Position numbers and translations under genes: made by a program. 64,000 nt of DNA from assembly GCA_963969595.1 (NCBI GenBank), contig OZ018409.1:30517282-30581281 (forward strand). Reading direction: 5' to 3'. This DNA is from Neckera pumila. Lineage: Eukaryota; Streptophyta; Bryopsida; Hypnales; Neckeraceae. The notes under the pieces were generated by a model. It saw only the letters and a program-made list of their open reading frames with translations, was not told the origin of the DNA and did no database searches. The stretch's first letter is position 1; each line of letters opens with the position of its first letter. Below are positions 1 through 11,461 of the stretch, in pieces.

Positions 1-1716
1 CCAAATAAAATAAACAAATAAAATAAAACAGACAATCTAATTTAAGGTATAGATAAAGTTATAATTGTCACTATTGAATAGGCATGCATTGGAATTGACT
101 ATTTTTCTTTGTCGAATAAAAAATAAACATGAGTGTAATTAAATTGTGGATGTATTATGTAAATCAAATAAGAACTATGTAAATTGGATTTCCCTCTGCT
201 TATCTTTGCAAAATAATTCTTTGCATAGTTTTCCATTTATTCTTAGAAGATTCTATATTCAACAGCTAGACAAAAATTAAGAGTATAATAAAGTAAATAT
301 CACCAAAATTAACCCAAAATAGTCAAATTAGTCGTGTGAGTCAAAGTGTGCAAAATCTCTAGTCATTTTCATACTTCGGTTTTTATAGCCAAGCATTCTA
401 CTAGTGTTAGTTGCAGTAAATGTCCTACCACTCCTATTGTCTACGACTTTTTTATAATATTGTATAAAACTGGACAATTTGGAAAGAAAAAGATCCAACC
501 ATTTCTTGATCTAATGGCATGGACTATAAATATCGTTATTTTACTAGAAATGGCAACCAACTATATCATTAGATCCAAAAGCCTAGTTCTTTTGTAGACA
601 CTTGGCATGAGCAAACCACCTATATGCTCTAGAAAATCAAAAAAAAAACTTGAAATTACCATGAAACCACATAATTAGGTTTCGTAGGTGGTTGTAATAT
701 AGACAATATACTCCAACGATGCAAACAACTCTGCCCAAGATCAAAAGCCCCCCCCCCCAATGCGAAAAATTCTACAACTATTGATTTCCATATACAAAAA
801 GTGTCCCCCCCCTTCAAGCCCCCCCTTCAAGCCCCCCCTTCAATGCTGTTGATTTACATTACTGGAGAAAAAATTGTCATTGTTGATTGCGTTGTCAAGA
901 GACGATCTTGGTCGTCAAGATTAGGTTTTACAGATATGGTATGGATACTTACAGAATATAATATGTAAAATACAATCTACGAACTATGAAAAACATGAAA
1001 TATAATGGATAATGTATACGGTATATTAGTATAATATGACATATATACACAAGTATTGCTACGAGATATGGAATTATACTAATATTGTGTCAATATTCCA
1101 TATTGATTGCAAGCACAACAACTTCTAGAAAATATAAATATGGACTAGGGTATAAAATGTATTTTACAAGCCCAATTCATTCATTCATTGTACAAGTGAA
1201 TTAATTAATTGGCATAAGTAGCAATTTGTCACAATGTGCTCAATAGACACACAAACAAAGTGTTGCTTAGTAAGACTTAGAAGAAAAGATCAATATTTGT
1301 AAAGAGATATAAAAATGAATGGGATGATTATATCATTATTATATTTAAAGATTTTGAATATTAATTGTACACTACAATGTTTGATACATGAAGCAATGAA
1401 AGCATTAGAATTTAAACAAATCAAGCTAGATTTTTAAAGTAAAGAATATAGGAAGGGAAGTCCTAGTGTCTTGTGGGGTTGTTGGGCATAATAAACATGT
1501 CTCAATTCAGTGCTCCTTCTACAATTGGACAAAGAACAAAATTACAAAATCTATGAACATAGATTTGAAGCTTAGAACTGCAATATGGAAACTTTTGAAT
1601 AAATCAATCTCACAAGAGAGATATCAAGTGGACTCAGATCAATTCTAGTTTTAGTTTTAAAAACTAATTCAATAGTATTTATCATTTGAATGTTTGATGG
1701 ATGGTTTATATACCAA
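1..1716. other. AT-rich intergenic DNA, no gene seen
   Basis: No open frame here looks like a protein. The only local structure I see is a set of C runs: one at about 748-758 and a three-fold repeat of a C7-TTCAAG unit at about 805-846. Confidence 0.6.
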
Positions 1717-1985
1717 TCAATACCTTAAATGAGGCTGTTTGTTTGTTTGTTTGTTTGTTTGTTTGTTTGTTTGTTTGTTTGTTTGTTTGTTTTGTTTTGT
1801 TTTGTTTGTAGCGTGGACAACTTCCTGACCGTGCGTCCCTCGGCCGCGTGCTTGGTACCGTCGGAAAGCTCTTGCCGAGGAGGGGTGCACCGGCTTGGTT
1901 TCGTGGCGTTTGGAGCGGTGTTGCAAAAGTTATTGAATTTCAAAGTATTTATTGATTAAAAGATTAGAAAATTACTTTTCCATGT
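1717..1985 (+). mobile_element. Helitron-like element, 5' end, 3'-truncated (copy H1)
   Basis: The copy starts with TCAATACCTTAAATGAGG directly after an A, then a (GTTT)n run that changes to GTTTT units, then a GC-rich core beginning GTAGCGTGGACAACTTCC. It matches copies at 27866, 36910 and (reversed) 40807. The TC start after A fits the Helitron rule of insertion between A and T. Homology stops near 1985, where the sequence joins a fragment of a TTAA element, so the 3' end is missing. Confidence 0.65.
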
Positions 1986-1989
1986 AGAC

Positions 1990-2271
1990 AAAACTCTAAC
2001 CTACGGAGAAAAAACAAAAAAAATGATAATTTTAAATTTTTTGGATTACTTTTACTGTCTAATTTCCTATATTTTGAGCTTATTGTAGTATAATTTTTTT
2101 GTTTTGGGGCACTTATTGAAAATTCATTATATTCCTACAAAGCTAATGTGATTTTAATGTATCTTAAGTTAAGTGACTATTTTGGAGAATCTCGTCAAAA
2201 AATGAAGTTATACAAGCCTACACAAAATCCATTTTGTTCCCAATAGGAGACCACGGGACTTTAGGGGTTAA
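1990..2271 (-). mobile_element. TTAA-flanked (piggyBac-like) element, truncated
   Basis: The right end reads GACTTTAGGGGTTAA. Reverse-complemented, the segment aligns with the left part of the element at 26307: the same terminal TTAACCCCTAAAG, then shared blocks such as ATTAGCTTTGT-GGAATATAAT and AATAAGCTCAAAA. The other end is lost at the junction with the truncated Helitron copy. Confidence 0.6.
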
Positions 2272-2439
2272 ATGGTCACTTTAGAAGCAAGGGATGCTTC
2301 AATTGCCATTGATTAACTCAAAAAACTCTTCAATGTCCATTGGTTGTAATAGAAGGTACCTTTAAAATACTCTTCAATTACAAAATCTTAGCAAAAACAT
2401 ATGTATTTATGAACGGTACCACGATCAATTTTAAGGATT

Positions 2440-3253
2440 TTAACCCCGAAAAGCCTAAGCAACCAAATCTGGTTGCTCTAAAATTTCAAGCTCATTTTGG
2501 TGTGGGCGGTTAAATTCCTTTGACTGTTAAAGTTTTTTACGGGCAATTTTAAAGGATAACTATTAAAAACTTTTATTTTTCACTGAAAAAGGTATATATT
2601 TGATTTTTGAGAGGTCTTCAAAGGCGTATATGTCTCATTGTAAAAGAGTAAAGCTTACAAATTTTACTTGATTTCTGGCTTTAAGCAAAGCTTGTCAATT
2701 TCACTTGAATTGAGATCTACAAAATTGTACTTATTTGTTTGCTTTGATGATCCCAATGGAAAGAGTAAAAAGTTTTCATGATTTTTACCATTGAAAATTT
2801 AGACAACCAAGTGGTATTTTGGAATTATTTGCAAATTTCTATCTATAAAAAAAATTGCATTTCAACAATTGCAAGGTGGATTATGTAATGAGTTTGATAG
2901 TTTTTCATGTGAAATTAAGTTTTTTGAAAGTGTATTTTAGTGTGCTTACATGATTTGTAGTTGTTTATCTCACATCCAATCCCAAAAAACTTTTGTATAC
3001 AAACTTCTCAAACATTGTGGGGAGGGCCAGCATACTAAAAATAGAAATATATAATCCTGTTGTTATAATTTCACAACTCATATGCAATTTCACTCTCAAA
3101 ATTGGTGTGCATACTAATAAGCAAGCTCTTTAAACATCTACACGGTTAGATTTTGGAAAACAAACGATTTGCCTCATTAGGGACAACTATAAGTCTAGGC
3201 TCTTTATCCATAGGAAAAATATACTTGGAAAGGCTTAGGCATTTAGGGATTAA
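2440..3253. mobile_element. TTAA-flanked element with divergent terminal repeats
   Basis: The left end TTAACCCCGAAAAGCCTAAGC and the right end (reverse complement TTAATCCCTAAATGCCTAAGC) are inverted repeats with about four mismatches, each bordered by TTAA. The length is about 0.8 kb. No coding frame is present, so it would be non-autonomous. The TTAA plus CCC terminus is the known piggyBac pattern; assigning it to that superfamily is inference. Confidence 0.5.
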
Positions 3254-5919
3254 AGACAACATGGTATTTTTTTAAATTAGAGGAGAGTTTTATTTTTTGA
3301 ATGGTGTTCAGTCTTTAAATTAAAATCTTTGAAACATTTTTTTTATAAATAGAATCAAATGGCTCTTGCAATATGCTCTCAAAGGGCATATTGTAGAAGC
3401 TTTGCATTCTACTACTATGGTATTTAATAATGTATGCACTTTATATTCTAATACAATAGTATTAGAGTACTTATGAATGTTGTATGAAAAAGAACTATGC
3501 AACCTAAATATAAATCGTTTATATGACGAAACTTAGTATATAATATATAGATATTCTTAAAATAAATTATCAAACCATTTTTTATTTATAATTCTTCAAA
3601 ATTTTAATTTGTTTGTATTTGATGGACTAAAATTTATTTTGTAATTGATCATCAAAAAGTAGTCAAAGATTTGGTCATAAATATGTTGCACTTTCATTTG
3701 CTGTACATAGATTTTGAACTTTTGAACCATTGCACACCTTTGCTATATCTCTCCCAAAGATAATTAAAATACAAAAAATGTAACACCAACCTAATTGAAA
3801 TATTTCATAGATATAAACATCACCCTTGAAATAATTGTACACCCAATCAAGCATTTACAGTTGATGCCCTACTTCATGTGACATTTTTAGGCAAAATTTT
3901 GATTGCTTCAAAAATTTATTTTTCCACTGCAAACTAAAATGATTGTCTTTTCATTTTTATATTCCAAACTAATATCACCGTAGTTAAACAAAAACTATAA
4001 GCAAACGAGCGCAAAATATCTCATATTTATTTGCTTTTTTATAACTCATTATTTATAAAAAGTAATAATGTTTTCATCATTAAATTTCATGACTTCTTTC
4101 ATAAATCTATTTGAAACTGCAATTTTGAACAATCATACAAAATTTCAAATGTTAACTATAGAAATTTCATTTATGGTGAATTTTGAAATTATTTTTTGAA
4201 GCATGAAGGAGATTTGTATAGAATTTTAAAACTTTGAACTTCCAAATACTTTCTACTCTTGATGCCTAACATTGTCTCCTGTGATGCAACCTTCAAAAAA
4301 GGAGTAGAACTTCAATTGTTTAATACATTTGTGTTTAGTCCAACTGTCCAAAACCCTCAAGCATTGAGGGTTTTAAGTGGGAGTTTCAACCATGTTCCTA
4401 CAAAATGAAGAAAATAAGTAGATATTTGTTGTAGTATGTCTCAAGTGAAGATAATGAGAATAAACAATTCTCTTAGAAGATTTACTCATTCAACTATGAC
4501 CTTACCAACTACTAGATATTGTGTTTGATTGCTGCTCTTGGACTTCATTTGATTTTTGATGCAATGTTTTTTTGTAATTACATAAAGAGACATCCCAGGA
4601 ACACCACAAATACTCGTTATAAAACAAATATGAATATGCTTGAATTTTAGTACCTTAAAAGGTATATAATTAAGGAAAAAGACTAAAGATTTAAGGATCA
4701 ATTCTTGTTTATTTTGAATGATAGACAAAGTATTTCAAGAGCAGACGACCTTCCGTCACAATTGGAAATCAGCTTTACTCAAATTCAACATCAACGTGGG
4801 ACGTAATAATAAAACCAGTCCTGGCAATTCCCGGAGATGTTGCACGCAAGAGCATTTACTCTAAGAACACTACGTACCTTTGTTCAATTCCTATACCAGG
4901 TAATATGTTGAGTGCACATCAAGCTACCAAACTGCGAGTCATGAAGGTGGGATGATCGGAGGAGATCCATTCTAATAGCTTAACAAAACCCTTGCCTGAC
5001 TAGCTAGCTGAACCCCAGTAAGCCACTTGTTTAATTCATTTAATGCGCGCTTCAATTCCAAGAATCAAACGATCTGGCTTCCGTATTCATAAATTCAAAG
5101 TTAGCAAGGCAAATCGCCATAGTGTCACTCATGTCGTCAAGTTACAATCACTTAGAGTATTGATCAGACGATCGACACGTACTATCAACTCGATTCTCAG
5201 TGCTAGTTATCAATTGACATCTGGTCAGTCTCGAAAATGATCGGTCGTCAAAATTGTACAAACGAAGGAAGAGTATATAATTGACAAAGAAGGCCGCGCG
5301 CGCTTCCCACATGGACCTCAATTGGCACCACACCTGAGTTGATCTAGGTGATAGAGCGGAAAATTTAATACATCATGCATTCTTGCGATGATCGACTGCA
5401 CCCAAGTGTAAGCTAGAGAAAACTCATCTAATGAAACCACTCCAGGCGAGGCGATACTAACGGACCCGACCCCTCTTTAATATTTAGTCTCCAACACATG
5501 ATCGCTCCAACAAAACTTCCACACCCCAAATTCACAGCGGCAACATAAGCCAGAGAGACACATGCATAGAAAACTTGGCCCCTATCGCGTGATCAAACCT
5601 ACGTACCCTTTACACGAACGAGTACGTCCATGAAAGCATGCACTTGATCAACGAAGATGCCGTTCAAATCAAAAAAAGAAACACACGCCAGAGGACTCAG
5701 TCAAGAAGTGGCCATTCATGAGAAGTTGTAATTGAACATCGTATTTCATATTTATAGAGAGAAAGACTAGAAACATGACAAGTTGTAACTGAACATGTAT
5801 TTCATATTCAGGTTCAGCAGAGTTGGCTCTTAGAGCTTGTATACAAAAGCTAGCTAGCATTATATAAACTAGATCTCTCCTAGCTAATTCTGTCTAGGAT
5901 AAGACCAAGGAGTCATGAT
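3254..5919. other. Intergenic DNA, AT-rich then more mixed; no gene recognised
   Basis: 3254-4740 is AT-rich without a convincing frame. From about 4740 to 5900 composition is more balanced and may include 3' flanking or UTR sequence of the Dof-like gene. A short imperfect direct repeat of roughly 57 bp is visible at about 5722-5812 (AGTTGTAA-TGAACAT...TTTCATATT twice). The short frame at 5043-5240 resembles nothing I know. Confidence 0.5.
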
Positions 5920-5988
5920 CTACTTGTCATCCTCTTCCTCTTGCCACTTGTTCCAGTCACTGACGGAACATTGATCCTCCTCCTCCAT
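5920..5988 (-). other. Out-of-frame acidic tail just downstream of the Dof-like ORF
   Basis: Beside the stop of the Dof-like ORF, a frame shifted by one base runs from an ATG at 5988 to TAG at 5920. It encodes 22 residues, MEEEDQCSVSDWNKWQEEED followed by two more. The acidic composition with SDWNKW matches the acidic character of the main protein. It could be the true C-terminus reached by a small intron or a frameshift, or it could be 3' UTR. The sequence does not decide. Confidence 0.3.
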
Positions 5989-7298
5989 CAAGTCTTGTTG
6001 GAACGAATACGGCTTGGAGGTGTCAGCGGATGAATCACCAAACGACCAAACGACATGGTCAAGCCGGTACTCGAGGAAGAAGACTCTTCAAGTTGCACCG
6101 GGGCTACCGCCATGGAATGCGCCGTATCCATAAGATTACAGCAGTTTACGGCAGCTTCCAGATCGTTCATGCTCGATGGATCTTCTAATGGGCCATCGCT
6201 CCATGAGTCAAATTCAGTTGGTGCAAGGGTCTCCGCCAACAGAGTATCAGACACAACCTCGGCACTGGATGTGTAATTTGAGTCCATACTGGTCTTATTC
6301 TCATAGACAATTTCAGTATCATGAAAGTCATCGACCCTTGCGCCGGCCTCAGAGAATTCGAAATCCATTAACGCTGCATCATTGTCACTCCAGAGAGGCA
6401 ACTCGTCGTCGACATTGGCGGTATCAACGTTCCAGGGAGCCTCATTCCCGTCTGTCAAGAAACCCTCCTCAAGGGAAGCCAGAAACTCCGCATTCTCAGC
6501 ACCACTCAAACCCAGAGGCAACCCATCATCCCCATTGAAGGTACAAATGAGGGGATTGGTCCGCTCATTCTGGTCTGTGAACGACTCGAGATCAAAGAGA
6601 GCTGCAAGCTCCGCTTCCTCAATGTGCAACTCGGGAAACAACTCACCGTCCACATTGGCATTACAAGAGGCGAGCTCAGCGTTCAGAGACGCATTCTCGT
6701 CTGTCAATGCGGTCTCCAGGAAAGACGCATATTGCGCATCCTCTGGAGCACAATTCTCCGGAAGCAATCTCACTCCGGACTGCAGTGTCATCACTGGATC
6801 GAAGGGCACTGACATGAAAGATCCATCCGATGGTTGGTAACTCTCTTCTTCACAGGTGTAAGCGTTTGTGAAGGCTTCGGGCACACTTGTCTTCTCGCAC
6901 TGGCTAGCCGCATTCTTGTGATTGCTCGAGGTGTGCACCAAACGCATTTCATCGCCAGTGCCCATCAATCGCATTTGGAATTGCTCTCCACAGCTTAGGC
7001 ATTTGAAGCGCGGCTGCGAGCCTTTTTTGTTATTGTAGTATTTGAAGAGTACATTGTCGGCCACGCCACAATGGCGGCACTGGCGCGACAAGCTCTTCAA
7101 CTCTGCTGGGTCCTGGTTCCGCTTCTTGGCGTAGGTCCTGCCCTGAGGGCGCCCATGCAAGCCCAAGGTGAAGAGTCGGTGGCATTGTTGGCATCGGTGC
7201 CGCGGCTGGTCCACTTTCTTGTTGTCGTTATACTTGAAAGCGTTCTCTGTGGACTCAAAGTGGCAATAGTAGCAACGGTACAAGCGTCCTGGCGCCAT
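5988..7298 (-). CDS. Protein with two tandem Dof-like zinc fingers and an acidic tail
   Basis: Single-exon ORF of 436 residues. Finger 1 (about residues 9-39) has C9-x2-C12, then FKYNDNKK and QPRHRC, with C36-x2-C39. Finger 2 (about 73-101) repeats the plan with CRHC, FKYYNNKK, QPRFKC and CLSC. The YNN...QPR(H/F)-C-x2-C core is the hallmark of plant Dof DNA-binding domains. Here the central spacing is 23 and 22 residues rather than the canonical 21, the usual basic GG-rich extension is missing, and there are two fingers where typical Dof factors have one. Residues 150-430 are acidic and Ser/Asn-rich with imperfect internal repeats (NANVDGELFPEL versus TANVDDELPLW), suggestive of an activation domain. 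A role as a nuclear transcription factor is inferred. It is divergent from the gene at 7890. Alternatives are another WRKY-GCM1/zinc-ribbon branch or a transposon-derived finger protein. Confidence 0.75.
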   Translation of the reverse strand: MAPGRLYRCYYCHFESTENAFKYNDNKKVDQPRHRCQQCHRLFTLGLHGRPQGRTYAKKRNQDPAELKSLSRQCRHCGVADNVLFKYYNNKKGSQPRFKCLSCGEQFQMRLMGTGDEMRLVHTSSNHKNAASQCEKTSVPEAFTNAYTCEEESYQPSDGSFMSVPFDPVMTLQSGVRLLPENCAPEDAQYASFLETALTDENASLNAELASCNANVDGELFPELHIEEAELAALFDLESFTDQNERTNPLICTFNGDDGLPLGLSGAENAEFLASLEEGFLTDGNEAPWNVDTANVDDELPLWSDNDAALMDFEFSEAGARVDDFHDTEIVYENKTSMDSNYTSSAEVVSDTLLAETLAPTEFDSWSDGPLEDPSSMNDLEAAVNCCNLMDTAHSMAVAPVQLEESSSSSTGLTMSFGRLVIHPLTPPSRIRSNKT

Positions 7299-7889
7299 CG
7301 CTTACTGAGTGAAATGGCAGCGTACAGAACCTAAGCTTTAATTTCCCACTACTATATTTCCCAAAGCTACTGTGATTTACGTCACAAAATGATATGTTGG
7401 CACCTCGTGTTCTAAAGGGGTGAATATCAACGTGTCAATCTTGCATCAAGGCTGTCAACATGCAGTTCACGTGAACTTGCTGTAGTAAGGCCCACAACCT
7501 TGCAATCCAATACAAAACTACATCTAAATTTCCTCTCAAGGCCCTCAATAACAACACCGAGTGTTTAACACTGTGACTCCAATCCAGAACTACATCAAAA
7601 TTAGTTCCTGAGACCTTGGCAATAGCAACACTGTTTAAGAGAGAGAGGCAGAATATATAAGGAATAAGAATAAGACTATAAATCTTTTATACTGGGCTCG
7701 GCCAGAAGAGGAGTCATGAGCAAGCGAAGTCGTTTTTCATCCATCCCTCCATCCCCATCCTCACATTCATCCATGTACCATCCTCATCCATCTATCCCCT
7801 CCTAAACCGCGGTTCTGGATATCACGATCCGTCTCTCGCGTCTCCCACTTTGCAATTCGTTTTGCTTTGCCCCCCGCAATTGTGCAGCC
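7299..7889. promoter_or_regulatory. Shared divergent promoter region
   Basis: This 0.6 kb separates the start codons of two genes transcribed away from each other, so it should hold both promoters. A TATA-like ATATATAAGG lies at about 7653 on the plus strand, after a short GA-rich stretch. The plus-side leader just before 7890 is C/T-rich. No transcription start can be fixed from sequence. Confidence 0.5.
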
Positions 7890-10800
7890 ATGGAGGCGCT
7901 TCCCAATTCCGCGCACCTCGCAACCCATCTCTCTTCCGAGTTGTTACCCCGCACGCACTCGAACGGACCGCGATTCCCTCCCTCGAGGACCATCGTCTCC
8001 AGAAGACCATGGAGTGGAATGGTGGCAGTGAGAGCAGGAGCAACTCTGCAGCAAGGAGGAGGAGGCGTGACGGAGGAGAAGAAGAAGAGTGGGCTGCTCC
8101 GCCCATCGCCGGCGGAAGGCGCGAGAACGGTGACGGAGTCGTGCAGCGAAGGGACGTTATCGACGGTGTCGGAGGAAGGATGGCCGTTGGGGACGGAAGT
8201 GCGATTCGCAGTGGACATGCAAGGGAACCCGGTGTTGAGACTCATGCCGGGCGCCACGCATTCGTTGCACCTCGGAAGGGATAGCCGATGCAGTCTTCAT
8301 GTGCAGGTACGCGAGTGTGTGTGTGTGTGTGGAAATTGTAGGGAATGGGATTGGGAGTGTGCTCGTTGCTTGTTGTTGGGTTTGGGTGATTTGACCTAAT
8401 TTTTGTTGGGTTTTTGGTTGACGAGGGGCGAATGGAAATGGGAATGGTTGGTTGGGGGCTGGAGTGTACTTCGTGTTTGTTGTTTTTCGATTTTTTGTAA
8501 TTGAGGGAATTACAATTGATTGCCGCAAGCCCAGGCTTATCTACGCTCTTAGTTTATTTCTACCTAATTTGACAGTACAGCTAAAAATGTAGCCTCTCAA
8601 TGTGTACTTGATTTAGAAAAATCAGTTGGAATTTCTGTTTGAATTGGGGTGCCACCCCATGTTTGTTGTTTTCGTTTTTTTGTAGCTGAGGTAATTACAG
8701 TTGATTGAGTGTGGTTTGAACATCTCGGTCTCACAGACTCTCATCGTGTACGGTAATCAGTATATAGGGTATACGTTGGGGTTTGGAATGGGACGATTTT
8801 GAAGGTTTAGAAGGGTAATGAAGGTTTCGAATGCACCGAGGAATGTTGCATTTGGATGTTATTTGCAGAAGTTATTATGGTTCAAATTTTGGTTGATAGA
8901 ATTTTAACTTTAGAGGATTTTAGAGTGGTGCATTTAGGTAGGTGTCTCAGTTAGCTGTTGAAGATGAGTTTCTAGTGTTGAAAGAATGAAGATGAGTCTG
9001 GAGTCTCAAAGCATGAAGATGAGACTGAATGTTGCATTTGGGGGTTTCAAGTGACCGTGTTTGGATTTTGGGTTCAAACTTGGATTGGTAGATGATCTAA
9101 AACCAAGGCATATTGGTTTTCAAAATCTTTGAAGAGTGGTGCCTTTAGGTAAATGTCTTAATTAGTTGTGGAAAATGAGTCCCCAGTGTTGGGAAAATGG
9201 AGGTGAGTATCTTATCACAAAGGATGGAGATGTGACTGTGATTCATACATTTGGGGGTTTCAAGTGAGTTTTGTGAGATTTTCTCGTCGCTCAAGAGATG
9301 TTTTCTGGTTTCTGTTTTCTGGGAAGGGCAGCTGGAGCAACCGGGTCGCCAAAAGCCGCAGTGCACATTGCAAGGCTTCATTCGCAAGGTTGAGGATGAG
9401 AAGTTGAAGGAGGTAACGAAATTTGACTTCTTTTCTCTGCAAGGAAACCGGTTACCAGAATCTGTGAATGTGAATTTTTTCTTGAAATTGTAAGGCCTTG
9501 TCAAAGTAATACATGGTTCTGATTTGTTACATTGCTTCAAACTTGAACATCAGTAATTGAAGTTAAAACTCTGTGGTAGTTTTCTTGATTTTGAAAGATG
9601 AATTTAAAAGCATAAATAAGCATAACTTGTGAAGGACTTAACTGGAAACATGCATTTGATACACCTTGAATGAAGAACCATTATGATTGATAGTGTCCGT
9701 TGCATTCTCATTCTCAGAGGCTTGAAATTGCATGGGAGAGAAGATTTGCTGCAGAGCACTCAGTTGGTGAAGATTTGTATATTATGGATGTGGAGCAAGT
9801 CCTGCAATCACCAGACATGGGTGAGGTATGACCGACTACACCCTTGTCAAAACACCCACATGTCTAAAAACACTTGTGATAGTAGGGGCAACAGCACTTT
9901 TGAGAACAATGCCAATTAAGAGTTATTTTGAGCAAAGGTACGGATGCCATATTAGAGAAAATCAATCAAAAGTAAAGCTTTGACATACTCAATACATGTT
10001 ATGAGAATAGCTCATTAGCTTTAAGAGCGCTTATTCGAATTGAGTTCAACTTTGCATATTAACTAGTTTTCAGGGATTCCTCTTCATGCCAATTGAGAGG
10101 GTCCTTACAACAATATTATGTCATGGTTGTATCGATTTCTCTTACTAGTGACGGTGCAAAAATAGTGTCATCACCTTTTTTAATTGTATTTCAGCCTGCA
10201 CTCATTGAAACATATTACAATGAGTGAGACCTTGTTAAATTAGTGTTGCATCCTAATAGGATGAATTAATTTAGTGGAGATACTTGTGTCAGTTTTCGTC
10301 ACCTGTCGCGAATTGGAGTTCATTTGTGTGGTGTGAACTCATGATCTACAGGAGGAGATTTGGGTTCCGGGCTCAGATTATTGGGCTGCTACGGCTGATC
10401 CATTGAGAGACTGTGCGAAGCGCATTGTGAAAGACATGAACAGGAACCATTGGGAGGATATTCGTCGGTTTTGCAATGTGTACGCAAATATAGATGAGGT
10501 TTGTTTTTCCTTCACTGATTCCAATGCCCTATGCGAAGCTGGATAAACATGACCTGCTAATATTTTCCCATAGTATCTTCACAACAGATTGCAACCATCT
10601 CAGTTTCGATGTAACCTTGAGTAGTCTTGACCTCCTTTGTCCCTTGGTGGAGTTGTTTTGGACTAGGGTAATGGGTTACCTAGCATAATTCGTTAGTTAG
10701 TACCTACCGGGCAACAAGGTACATACTAAATTGCTAAATAATGACAGATAAACTGTGACCTTGATTGGCATTAATGGTCGAATGACCAATACCAATGGCA

Positions 10801-11461
10801 ATTCTAATTTATTACCCAAATACAATCCTTGGAAATCATAGTTTTGGTAACTAACTTGCAGAATCTATACGTAGGATCTTGAATCTAACTTTCTGTTTGT
10901 CCTACCCTCACAGCATGAGCTGTTAATTTTATGTATCCTAACAATGGAACAGTCAAAGTTTGACTTCAAAATTTGAATCCTGCAGTTTGTCCTTGAGGAT
11001 GTCTTCTAGATGAGATTATTTAGTGGGGATGCAAGTGCAATTATGAGGTAGGGGTTAATAATATAGGTTCTAGTCCCTCCTTCTGTGCATTGGGGCATTA
11101 TGTGAAGTCTTTTGTGTTGTTTTGTGATAACCAGTGATTGGTACAGGTTCCATGTGCGTACGAATCTGCTTGACTTTAAATATCATACCATTTTTTAATA
11201 TTTGAAAATATTTGAAAATGATTTCTCGTCTTTTTGTAGCTGGAGGAGGCAAGTATGACATGGGTGGACAGGCTTGGATTTGACTTGCGGGTCCTGACGA
11301 AATCACCTCAAAACATTCTAGAAATCCGGATCCCATTCCCACGGGAGGTTGCAGACGAGCGAGACGCAAGGTCGTCTCTCACAATCATGGCCCAAAAAGC
11401 ATGGGAACGGGAACGAAGTACCACACCTTCCGAAATCATTTTGGCTACCGTTGAGTTTTAG
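7890..11461 (+). CDS. FMN-binding split-barrel/DUF2470-like plastid protein (At3g49140-like)
   Basis: Five exons join in phase: 7890-8306, 9332-9412, 9718-9825, 10352-10498 and 11240-11461, giving 324 residues. The first ~50 residues are Ser/Arg-rich without acidic clusters, like a chloroplast transit peptide. Residues ~80-140 carry a pyridoxamine-phosphate-oxidase-type split-barrel start (GTLSTVSEEGWPLGTEVRFA, then RDSRCSLHVQ). The C-terminal half (WVPGSDYW, DPLRDCAKRIV, RRFCNVYANID, WVDRLGFDLRV, RIPFPREVADERDA) matches the DUF2470-like end of the Arabidopsis At3g49140/At5g24060-type family as I recall it. That family is often mislabelled as PPR protein; no PPR is visible here. Relatives with this fold bind FMN or haem; the biochemical role is unknown. 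Each intron has GT/AG ends. The start is the first ATG of the open frame; upstream exons cannot be excluded. Confidence 0.85.

Noticed and set aside
6055..7334. Plus-strand frames over the Dof-like gene
   Set aside because: They are antisense shadows of the 436-residue minus ORF, which shows the zinc-finger motifs.
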